This document shows, one piece after another, positions 1-6,898 of a stretch of 25,711 bases of DNA. Location: the IMG/VR virus record IMGVR_UViG_3300035698_005000, positions 1-25,711 of that record, one strand, 5' to 3'. The position numbers and the translations under genes are program-made. The first letter of the stretch is position 1. Every line of letters begins with the position of its first letter. The DNA is from a virus. Below the pieces are notes generated by a model, which did no database searches, was not told the origin of the DNA, and worked only from the letters and a program-made list of their open reading frames with translations.

Positions 1-102
1 GATTCTAAGCAAATCTTCCAATCCGATGACGAAATAGGTTGGTTTTTTACAGGGATTAAAGAAATCCAATCACTAATCAACGATTACAATATCAACAAGT
101 AA
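1..102 (+). CDS. C-terminal end of an unidentified protein (5' truncated)
   Basis: An open frame runs from the first base to a TAA at 100-102 and encodes the last 33 residues of a protein (begins DSKQIFQSDDEIGW, ends NDYNINK). The gene continues left of the window. A single base separates its stop from the ATG of the sigma factor gene at 104, so the two are probably co-transcribed and translationally linked. The fragment is polar and probably helical and carries no motif I recognise. No function can be assigned. That it is real rests on the open frame and the tight junction. Confidence 0.6.
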   Translation, partial: DSKQIFQSDDEIGWFFTGIKEIQSLINDYNINK

Positions 103-103
103 T

Positions 104-907
104 ATGTCTGAAGAATTAACTGAAACCATTGGTGGGAAAATTCTATCTGTTCCTCAAAATGATGAAGGACCCCAATATACTAAAAAAGGAACTTTACGTA
201 AACGTCGCCCTAAGACGAAAAAAATGTACTTTACTCAAGATACCGAAGATGCTATTATAGAGTATTTGGCTATGGAGGATGGTTTACAACGTAATATATT
301 ATATAATGATCGTATTAAATATGCTTTTTTTAAGTTAACTGAAAATATAATTCATACCTTTAAATTTTATTATACTGAAGTAGAGACAATAGGAGAATTA
401 CAACACGAGGTTACTACTTTTCTATTAGAAAAACTCCACCTATACCAACAAGATAAAGGTAAAGCCTATTCTTATTTTGGCACAATCGCTAAACGTTACC
501 TTATTTTATACAACAACACCAATTACAAGAAACTAAAATTAAAAGCCGATGTGATGGCTGTAGATGAGGATCAAACAATTACCATTGATTTATCTAACAA
601 TTCAACCCAGCCTTTAGAGAACGAACAAGTAGCGTTTTTAGATTACTTAGTTAAATATATGGACATTCATTTATTTACTTTGTTTCCAAAACCACAAGAT
701 GCTAAAACAGCAGACGCTATAGTTGAATTATTCCGTAAGAGGGAAAATTTAGATTTGTTTAACAAAAAAGGAATATACATATATATTAGAGAGATTACAG
801 ACCAATCTACTCCACAGATTACCAAGGTAATTAAGAAAATGAAAAAGACATATGTCAAACTAATGTCCCAATATGTTGATAGTGGGTATGTTAGTATGAG
901 ATTATAA
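104..907 (+). CDS. 55: T4 gp55-like late-transcription sigma factor
   Basis: Probable phage sigma factor that redirects host RNA polymerase to late (virion) promoters. The 267-aa protein starts with a basic stretch (residues 27-40, KKGTLRKRRPKTKK). A sigma-2-like helical core follows at about residues 60-135, including ELQHEVTTFLLEKLHLY and the gp55-family-like KGKAYSYFGTIAKRYLI. A basic C-terminal helical region (about 217-253, IYIYIREITDQSTPQITKV) looks like the helix-turn-helix-like end of marine T4-type gp55 proteins. Length is larger than T4 gp55 (about 185 aa), mainly through the N-terminal extension and a middle insert. No Shine-Dalgarno precedes the ATG. The call rests on recognising the family pattern and on the gene's position before a small acidic gene and the baseplate block. 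An unrelated regulator is less likely. Confidence 0.65.
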   Translation: MSEELTETIGGKILSVPQNDEGPQYTKKGTLRKRRPKTKKMYFTQDTEDAIIEYLAMEDGLQRNILYNDRIKYAFFKLTENIIHTFKFYYTEVETIGELQHEVTTFLLEKLHLYQQDKGKAYSYFGTIAKRYLILYNNTNYKKLKLKADVMAVDEDQTITIDLSNNSTQPLENEQVAFLDYLVKYMDIHLFTLFPKPQDAKTADAIVELFRKRENLDLFNKKGIYIYIREITDQSTPQITKVIKKMKKTYVKLMSQYVDSGYVSMRL

Positions 908-921
908 TTCTTTCCTACAAT

Positions 922-931
922 TATATTTATA
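922..931 (+). promoter_or_regulatory. Candidate late promoter box TATATTTATA
   Basis: This is an exact TATATTTATA in the 40-bp gap between the sigma gene and the next gene, 16 nt before the ATG at 948. The same 10-mer occurs in the gaps before 15564 and 24820. No TTTG-like -33 element is visible upstream. Inference: the -10 element of a gp55-type late promoter. Confidence 0.5.
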
Positions 932-947
932 TCCATATCATAATATT

Positions 948-1319
948 ATGGATTTTACACAAGTAACTTTATTCGGTAAGAAAACTTACGCGGATCTATT
1001 AAAAGAAATTCACACTAACCAAAAGGATAAAGAAGTTCAATTACGTTCGTTAATTGAAGGTCTTAAGCCTATGGTTACTTCTGCTGGAGATGCAGTTATA
1101 ATGGTTCCTCTAATTAAGGAATACATGGAACTCGCTATAAAAAACGATGACGCTTTAATTAAAATGGCGGGTATTATACAACGTGCCATGAATACTAAAA
1201 TGGCTGATAGCGATGAACTATTATCTGAAGAAGATAAGGAAATGTTATTCTCATCACTTCAGGAATTAGATACGAAAGTTGTAGAAATGAAAGTAGAGGA
1301 AGTAAAGGATGCCAATTAA
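948..1319 (+). CDS. Small acidic helical protein next to the late sigma factor
   Basis: A 123-aa soluble, largely helical protein with no signal peptide or membrane segment. The middle (residues about 40-80, containing VPLIKEYMELAIKNDDALI) is predicted helical. The C-terminus is strongly acidic and amphipathic (LSEEDKEMLFSSLQELD). I recognise the general type as a conserved small neighbour of baseplate genes in marine T4-like phages, but know no proven function. Size, acidity and position beside a gp55-like gene would fit a gp33-type late-transcription co-activator, though no diagnostic gp33 motif is visible. Its last 11 bases overlap the start of the following hub/spike candidate, so a small chaperone or assembly role is equally possible. 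A candidate late box lies 16 nt upstream of the ATG. Confidence 0.6.
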   Translation: MDFTQVTLFGKKTYADLLKEIHTNQKDKEVQLRSLIEGLKPMVTSAGDAVIMVPLIKEYMELAIKNDDALIKMAGIIQRAMNTKMADSDELLSEEDKEMLFSSLQELDTKVVEMKVEEVKDAN

Positions 1320-2613
1320 CAATACAGCTCCTACATTAGGTAATTCTGCTCTAGGGGGAGGACCTACTACTGCCCCCTCTGTAGGTGGTAGTGGTATATT
1401 TCCTGTTAGGGTAATAGATATCTCTTTATCTGAAAACACTAATGGTAAATCTTTATTTCAAATAACTAAAAAATGGGCGGGGATAGGGGCTATAAGGTTT
1501 GAATTATTAACTAAAGGCTCCCAACCCGAAGAATTCCCTCAAGGAAACATAGCTTACCCCTTAGATAACAATTTTAAAAAACTACCTTTAATAGGAGAGG
1601 TAGTATTTGTTACTTCGGGTCCTTCTGTAAGACAACTTACTGAAGGTAATTCTGATGCTATAGATTTTTATTATTTAAACGCTACTAATATATGGGGTAG
1701 AAGTCACTTAAATTTATTTCCTTCCCCTAACGCTAACTATTCTTCAAATAGTAATACAATAAAGAACACCGATGTAGATAAGGGGTTAGAAAATAGTAGT
1801 GATAATAAATTAACTGAACCTAAACCTGGGAGAACATTTGTTGAAAAAAACAATATTAAGAATTTATGGCCCGTTGAGGGAGACGTTATATTAGAGGGTA
1901 GGTGGGGTAATTCACTTAGATTTAGCTCAACAGCTAAAGCACCTTCGGGTAGTATATATAAAAACCCATGGAGTGATGTAGGCAATGATGGGGATCCTAT
2001 AACAATTTTGCGAAATGGTCAATCATCTGTAGATTTACCTATAAATAATTGGTATCCTATATATGAAGATGTTTCAACAGACGATTCATCTATTTATATG
2101 ACTTCAAAACAACGCATAGAATTTGAGTTAGCTTCAACTAACTTTGCTACTTTTGGGATAGATGCACTTTCGGGTACAAATACCACACAATTATTACAAG
2201 ATGTTCCTTTAGAAAATCCTAACAAATCAAATAAAGAAGCAGATTCAACAGGTAGTATTTCGGATTCTATAGAAACCCAACCAAAATTGGCTACAAAAGA
2301 AGAAACAACAACTCTACAAGGTAGCATTCTACCAGGTAGTGTATCAAATGAAAAAATACCTACCCCTAATTTAAATCCTAAAACATCAGGTTTAAAGAAA
2401 ATAACTCCTAAAATTAAAGTAGAAGCTCTTATATTAAAGAAATTCGATGGTTCTTATAGAGTATATTTAAGTGGGGAAGGTTTAACTAGTTTATCAGGTG
2501 AAAGTTTAGACCCAGAACAATTATATGCTGATTTAGCAGCGGAGCTAGTAAAGGCTAGTGAAGGAAAAGAATTAGACTTTTTAGCATTTAAAGACGTACC
2601 AATACAAGGATAA
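1309..2613 (+). CDS. Putative baseplate hub/spike protein with gp5-like OB-fold region
   Basis: A 434-aa virion protein. After a Gly/Pro/Thr-rich leader (1-30), residues about 30-140 have the beta-strand pattern of the gp5/gpV-type OB fold, including LPLIGEVVFVTSGP and YYLNATNIWGRSHLN. A second conserved block at about 187-260 contains VEGDVILEGRWGNSLRF and the strand-rich SSIYMTSKQRIEFELA. The rest is a Ser/Thr/Pro-rich linker (about 285-365) and a C-terminal part with lysine-rich strands. T4 gp5 carries a lysozyme domain between the OB fold and the beta-helix. I see no lysozyme-like catalytic motif here. The gene overlaps its upstream neighbour by 11 bases and is followed after 3 bases by a short spike-like protein, so the pair may correspond to gp5* and gp5C. 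Assignment rests on pattern and synteny only. Confidence 0.5.
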   Translation: MPINNTAPTLGNSALGGGPTTAPSVGGSGIFPVRVIDISLSENTNGKSLFQITKKWAGIGAIRFELLTKGSQPEEFPQGNIAYPLDNNFKKLPLIGEVVFVTSGPSVRQLTEGNSDAIDFYYLNATNIWGRSHLNLFPSPNANYSSNSNTIKNTDVDKGLENSSDNKLTEPKPGRTFVEKNNIKNLWPVEGDVILEGRWGNSLRFSSTAKAPSGSIYKNPWSDVGNDGDPITILRNGQSSVDLPINNWYPIYEDVSTDDSSIYMTSKQRIEFELASTNFATFGIDALSGTNTTQLLQDVPLENPNKSNKEADSTGSISDSIETQPKLATKEETTTLQGSILPGSVSNEKIPTPNLNPKTSGLKKITPKIKVEALILKKFDGSYRVYLSGEGLTSLSGESLDPEQLYADLAAELVKASEGKELDFLAFKDVPIQG

Positions 2614-2616
2614 AAT

Positions 2617-3045
2617 ATGGCTTATCAACCTCAATTTCCTTATGAAGGAAGACAAATAATAATAGATTCAGGTAGAGTTACTTTAAACTCTAAGGATGAT
2701 ACTACCTTTGTTTTAGGAAGACAGGCTGTAAGTATATCATCTGGTGGTACTGTTAATATAGATAGTAATGGAGATTTTTTATTAAATTCTCCTAAAATAT
2801 ATTTTGGGTTAAAAACCGAAGACACAGATCACGAACCATTAGTTCTTGGAAATAAACTATCCCAATTATTAAATAACTTAGCGGTTACATTAGGAGAGGC
2901 AGCCTCAAACCTAACAGGATCAGTAGATTCCAATGGTGCTGATATTGCCCAAGTCCAATCCGCTGGAGGTACATTACTAATAGCTGCCAACCAGTTATCA
3001 AAGGCTATTAAAACTATGAATTCAAACAAAACCTTTACTTTATAA
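2617..3045 (+). CDS. Small beta-rich spike-tip-like protein (gp5 C-terminal-like)
   Basis: A 142-aa protein whose first half (residues about 12-65) is a run of short beta strands broken by Gly/Asn/Asp turns, such as RVTLNSKDDTTFVLG, AVSISSGGTVNIDSNGDF and LNSPKIYFG. This pattern is seen in the intertwined beta-helices of phage spikes (gp5C, VgrG). The segment EPLVLGNKLSQLL follows, then a helical, Ala/Asn/Ser-rich C-terminal half. It sits 3 bases after the OB-fold protein and overlaps the next ATG by one base (TAATG). The likely job is to form or extend the membrane-puncturing spike at the tail tip. I did not see strict VxGxxxxx octads, so the fold is inferred. Confidence 0.5.
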   Translation: MAYQPQFPYEGRQIIIDSGRVTLNSKDDTTFVLGRQAVSISSGGTVNIDSNGDFLLNSPKIYFGLKTEDTDHEPLVLGNKLSQLLNNLAVTLGEAASNLTGSVDSNGADIAQVQSAGGTLLIAANQLSKAIKTMNSNKTFTL

Positions 3046-6008
3046 TGGCTAAAACTGATTTAAAAGCATCCGTTATAAAAACTTATAATACTACTAATAA
3101 AGTAGTAAAAAAAGTAAAGGAGGTAAATACTAAAATTATATATGGCAAAGCTCGAGTACCGGCTATTATTAATTTTAGTGATCCTATAGAAAGAAGGAAT
3201 TTTACAAGTAATATAAAATCCTTTAGACAAGATCCAAGTTTAGTAAACGCCGTTTTTATATTACAAAATTTAAATAGTTTTGATTTATGTAACCCACTTA
3301 TGTTTGCTGTTAGTCAAGCATTCCCTCCTGGAAGTGGAGTAGCAAACGTATTTGGAGGTATTCAAAGTAAATTAAATGATATTACTTCTTCGTTTGAATC
3401 TTTTAGTTTAGTAGATGGAGTAAAACAAGCTAAGGCTACAGTAGTTAATTCTACAGGTAATACTATACCAACATCTACTACTTTTGGAACAGTAAGAATA
3501 CCCTTTGCCGATGGTAGGGTATCTTTAAATATTCAAACCCAAGACACTATAAACCCCGGAGCCTCTATAACCTTAACCCAAACTGAAGACACTAGAATAA
3601 CTTCTAAAATGGTAGGTAGGGTTTCTACTGTAGTTAAGGGTGAGAATTTTTCAATAGTAGATATCAATATTGATTCTGTATTCCCACCTGATGCACCTAC
3701 AAGTGAAAATGGTGAAACTAAACTAACATTTTCAAACTTTAATGTTGAATTTGAAAGTAAAATATCTACTGATATAATTAAGTTAGCCCAAGATTTAGAA
3801 AGCATTACTAGAACACTTCAATCTATTGGATTACCAGACATAGCTAATGAATTAGATAACCTCCCAGACTTTATCCCAGGGGTTGGAAAAATAAAAAAAG
3901 CCTTAAATGATGTAACCGATATTATAGATTTAGTGTCGGATCAAGCAGCTGCGGCTGCTACAGTAACAGGTACCGCTTCTAATGCTTTAGCAGGTAATTT
4001 AACAGCAAGTGAGGTTTTAAGTCGAATTAGAGTATTAAGAGATTTTTATGCTAAGATAAGACCATATACAAATTTAAATTTTGCTATAGAATCCTTTTTA
4101 GGAGACGAAATAGATAATATAAATCGTTTTTTAAGAGATGCTATACCTTACGAGGCTTTAGCTGCCATGGTAGGTTTTATCACTACATTAGGAAAAATGA
4201 TAGTAGGGGTTATTAACTTTATAATTGGTATACTTAAAATTATCTCTTCTACAATTAAAGTAATTACAACTATCCTTAAAGTAATTAAGGTAGTAGTTAA
4301 AGTACTTAAAAAGTTATTTAAAGGTATCCCCTCTATAGGAACTACTGTTGGAGTTCAAGAAGCAAGTACTAATGCTGTAGGAGGAATAGAAGATGCTATC
4401 CAACAAATCCTAGATTTATTAGAAATAATACAATGGGGGGTAGATGATGTAATTGCACAATTAGGATTAACTAGATTCTACCTTTTAGAATTTATAAAAG
4501 AGGGAGCTAAACTACAAGGTACACTAGAAAGTTGTCCACAATTAAACGATTCTGGATTTGCAGGAGCTTTAGCCCAAGCAAATAGAAGTACATTTTTAGC
4601 ATTACAAAACTTATTAACTACCATCCCACAACTAAATGTAGGGTATAGATCAGATACGGGTAAAGATGCTTTAGCTAGGGGTACAACTACATTTGTTATA
4701 GGAGAAGGTGGCATTTTAATTCCATTACGAGATAGTGTCTATGGGTTTGATGAATTTGGGAACCTTATATTTTATGGAGATTTAGTTTCTTTATCTACAG
4801 GAGTAAATTTTGAAGACACTTTAGGTACTGAATTTAGAAGTAAATTAAAATATTATACTTTTAACAAATTTAAAAATTCACAAAGACCCCTTCTTGAAGC
4901 CGCAGATAAACTATTTACCTCAAATGAGGTAATAGCTGACCCTAATGATGTATTTGGAAACTTCCAAGAATTATATTTAGGATATACTTTAAAAATCCAA
5001 GAAGAAAAACCGATAGGTTCAACTGATCAATCACTTATTAGACGAAGAGCTATTGCCTTAGATTCAACTGAAAAAATAGTAGCCTCTACAGATTTAACCT
5101 TTGCTAATGATCTATCTGGGTTAGTTCAAGAAATTAAGTTTTTAGTTAAAGTATTTGTAGACCAAGGAATTATAGGAATAAACACATTCGATGCTAACCC
5201 TAACCAAATCTCAGATGACGATGCTATAAACTATGCTGCTAGTTTGGGAACAAACCCCTTAGGATTAAATAACCTACAAGCAACTAATAATAAATCTTCT
5301 CTACAACAACCTTTAGGAAATATATCTGCTGATGAAAGTAATATTGAAGCTAGAATAGGAAACCAACCATTTGCATCCTCCGGAACAAATGGTACCCCAA
5401 CTACAGTTCAAGGTGTACCTCAAACTCCAACACAAGGTAGTCCTGCCCAATCATCAACAGCACAGTCAAGTACACAATATAAAAACATAGACGTTTCGGG
5501 TATAGCTAAAAAAGGTATAAACGATTTTATAAACGAAACACCATCACTAAAGAAAGTACAAGATACCTTTTCAATTTTATCTAAAACATCTCCAAAACAA
5601 CTAGCTGCTATTTTAAGCAAACCCGGAGCCGAAGACATAGATGAAGAACAATTAATAGCTTCTTTAAAAGTATCTATTTTAAATGATTTAGATCCTAACC
5701 CTGAACAAGTAGAAAAAGTAAAAAAACTTACTGACAAATTCTTGGAGGCTTTAGAAGGTGTTATTACATTACAATACCAATCTGAATACGCTACAGTTAA
5801 TCCAAAAAATAGACCACCATTCTTACCTTATTACGAAAGAGTAGAAAAAGATAAAATCAAAATTTTCTATCAAGGTTTAATTCAAAAAGGATTTACTGAA
5901 AATGAAATCCAACTAGGTACATCCCAAGACGAAATAAAGCAAAATTATAAGATCGTAATAGACGGTACTAAAGTAACCGTAACCGAAATTAAAAGAAAAT
6001 CAAAATAA
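3045..6008 (+). CDS. Large baseplate-region structural protein with a hydrophobic/lysine-rich segment
   Basis: A 987-aa protein that I cannot match to a named T4 protein. In order: a basic N-terminus (1-40); a strand-rich part (140-240, containing GTVRIPFADGRVSLN); helices (240-350); a striking stretch at about 370-430 rich in Ile/Val with periodic Lys (IGILKIISSTIKVITTILKV); helices (440-530); a compact region around 600-700 (NFQELYLGYTLKIQEE, then SLIRRRAIALDSTEKIV); a low-complexity Gln/Ser/Thr/Pro linker (about 775-812); and a charged C-terminal domain (813-987). Position between the spike candidate and gp25 suggests a hub, tail-tip or tape-measure-like component. The amphipathic segment could contact the host membrane. 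It overlaps its upstream neighbour by one base. A role in DNA metabolism is unlikely given the context. Confidence 0.55.
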   Translation: MAKTDLKASVIKTYNTTNKVVKKVKEVNTKIIYGKARVPAIINFSDPIERRNFTSNIKSFRQDPSLVNAVFILQNLNSFDLCNPLMFAVSQAFPPGSGVANVFGGIQSKLNDITSSFESFSLVDGVKQAKATVVNSTGNTIPTSTTFGTVRIPFADGRVSLNIQTQDTINPGASITLTQTEDTRITSKMVGRVSTVVKGENFSIVDINIDSVFPPDAPTSENGETKLTFSNFNVEFESKISTDIIKLAQDLESITRTLQSIGLPDIANELDNLPDFIPGVGKIKKALNDVTDIIDLVSDQAAAAATVTGTASNALAGNLTASEVLSRIRVLRDFYAKIRPYTNLNFAIESFLGDEIDNINRFLRDAIPYEALAAMVGFITTLGKMIVGVINFIIGILKIISSTIKVITTILKVIKVVVKVLKKLFKGIPSIGTTVGVQEASTNAVGGIEDAIQQILDLLEIIQWGVDDVIAQLGLTRFYLLEFIKEGAKLQGTLESCPQLNDSGFAGALAQANRSTFLALQNLLTTIPQLNVGYRSDTGKDALARGTTTFVIGEGGILIPLRDSVYGFDEFGNLIFYGDLVSLSTGVNFEDTLGTEFRSKLKYYTFNKFKNSQRPLLEAADKLFTSNEVIADPNDVFGNFQELYLGYTLKIQEEKPIGSTDQSLIRRRAIALDSTEKIVASTDLTFANDLSGLVQEIKFLVKVFVDQGIIGINTFDANPNQISDDDAINYAASLGTNPLGLNNLQATNNKSSLQQPLGNISADESNIEARIGNQPFASSGTNGTPTTVQGVPQTPTQGSPAQSSTAQSSTQYKNIDVSGIAKKGINDFINETPSLKKVQDTFSILSKTSPKQLAAILSKPGAEDIDEEQLIASLKVSILNDLDPNPEQVEKVKKLTDKFLEALEGVITLQYQSEYATVNPKNRPPFLPYYERVEKDKIKIFYQGLIQKGFTENEIQLGTSQDEIKQNYKIVIDGTKVTVTEIKRKSK
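4152..4334 (+). other. Amphipathic/hydrophobic helical segment within the 987-aa protein
   Basis: These codons (residues 370-430) encode about 60 residues dominated by Ile, Val, Leu and Gly. Lys recurs every few positions in the second half, and the segment ends in KKLFKGIPS. It is long enough for one or two membrane-spanning or membrane-lying helices, in a protein that is otherwise soluble. Confidence 0.55.
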
Positions 6009-6020
6009 ATATTTATAGAC

Positions 6021-6488
6021 ATGAAATTGGACGCTTTTAGAACCATTATTAGAGAGGAAGTAAGATCCGTAATTAAAGAAGAATTATCTTTGATTATGCA
6101 AACTCCTATTACAGAAACTAAGACTGTTAAAAAACCAGTTGTTGAACAAAAAACAACAAAACCTTCATTTGCCGAAATGGTAAACGAAGAAACAGTTCAA
6201 CAAACTCAAACACAAACCCCTATTGCCCCAACCGGTAACCCAATGTTAGATATTCTAAATGAAACTGCTGCTGCGGGTGAATGGAGAAATCTAAATGGAG
6301 GATATAACTCATCCCATGCTGCTGGATTCGCAGGTGGTATGTCCGGAGGAGCTACTAAAGTAGTAGATAGTGTAGATCAAATGTTAGCTGGAAAACAAGG
6401 AGCAACAGACATTACCCAAGTATCAATTGATGCTGTACCTGACTTTTCAGGTGTAATGGGTAAATTAAAAGAAACAGGTAAAATATAA
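6021..6488 (+). CDS. Small protein with amphipathic N-terminal helix and Gln/Thr-rich linker
   Basis: A 155-aa protein of unknown function. Residues 1-26 (MKLDAFRTIIREEVRSVIKE and on) form a strongly amphipathic charged helix, a kind of N-terminus that recurs in small proteins of T4-like marine phages. A Lys/Thr/Gln/Pro-rich disordered linker follows (30-75), then a Gly/Ala-rich segment (80-120, including AAGFAGGMSGGATKV) and a short C-terminal domain. The start is supported by a 12-bp gap after the upstream stop and by the conserved-looking N-terminus. No Shine-Dalgarno is present. It overlaps gp25 by one base (TAATG). Position suggests a baseplate assembly or minor virion part. The N-terminal I-R-E at residues 10-12 fits the (L/I)xE prohead-protease consensus, but that is weak evidence on its own. 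Confidence 0.55.
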   Translation: MKLDAFRTIIREEVRSVIKEELSLIMQTPITETKTVKKPVVEQKTTKPSFAEMVNEETVQQTQTQTPIAPTGNPMLDILNETAAAGEWRNLNGGYNSSHAAGFAGGMSGGATKVVDSVDQMLAGKQGATDITQVSIDAVPDFSGVMGKLKETGKI

Positions 6489-6898
6489 TGGCGTACATAG
6501 TAAGAAATGTTGATATTCTAGACCTAAATCCTAGTACGGGTGTAGGTATATCCTTACCCTTCAATGGTCCTACAGGTATCAATACAACTTACACTACTAG
6601 AGATGCTATTAAATCTAACCTATTAAATTTTATTTTAACAGGTAAAAAGGAACGCGTAATGAATCCTAGCTTTGGTTCTGGGGTTAGAGATTTACTATTT
6701 GAACCAATAACAGAAGATATAACGGATCAAGTAGAAAGTTTAATTTTTGGAGGGGTTGAACAATATTTTCCACAAGTGCAAATTAGAAGTTTAACTGTTG
6801 ATTTAACACCTGATAGAAATACTATAACAATATATCTTAATTATTCTATAATCAATACGAATATAGAAGATGAATTACAAATCAACCTCAACACATAA
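6488..6898 (+). CDS. 25: Baseplate wedge subunit gp25 (GPW/gp25 family)
   Basis: Baseplate wedge protein of the GPW/gp25 family. It nucleates sheath attachment at the baseplate together with gp6 and gp53 in T4-like particles. The 136-aa length matches T4 gp25 (132 aa). The family signature is clear: AIKSNLLNFILTGKKERVMN, directly followed by PSFGSGVRDLLFEP (about residues 37-70). A helix then reads DQVESLIFGGVEQYFPQVQI, and a C-terminal strand pair contains TITIYLNYSI. The gene overlaps both neighbours by one base (TAATG at each end), which favours coupled translation with gp6, its structural partner. The old name gp25-like lysozyme is historical; no enzymatic role is implied. This is one of the most secure calls in the window. 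Confidence 0.95.
   Translation: MAYIVRNVDILDLNPSTGVGISLPFNGPTGINTTYTTRDAIKSNLLNFILTGKKERVMNPSFGSGVRDLLFEPITEDITDQVESLIFGGVEQYFPQVQIRSLTVDLTPDRNTITIYLNYSIINTNIEDELQINLNT

Noticed and set aside
667-936. Minus-strand 89-codon frame with a hydrophobic stretch, possible small membrane protein
   Set aside because: It lies opposite the sigma factor gene, and AT-rich coding DNA read backwards often looks hydrophobic. It has no gap or promoter of its own.
948-1319. Firm annotation as gp33 late co-activator
   Set aside because: Only size, acidity and position agree. No diagnostic gp33 sequence was recognised, so it is listed as a hypothesis only.
6008-6017. AATATTTATA before the 155-aa gene as a further late box
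   Set aside because: It differs at one position and lies only 3 nt from the ATG, so a transcript would start at or inside the coding region. It is also part of an AT palindrome (TAAATATTTA) that is expected by chance in this composition.
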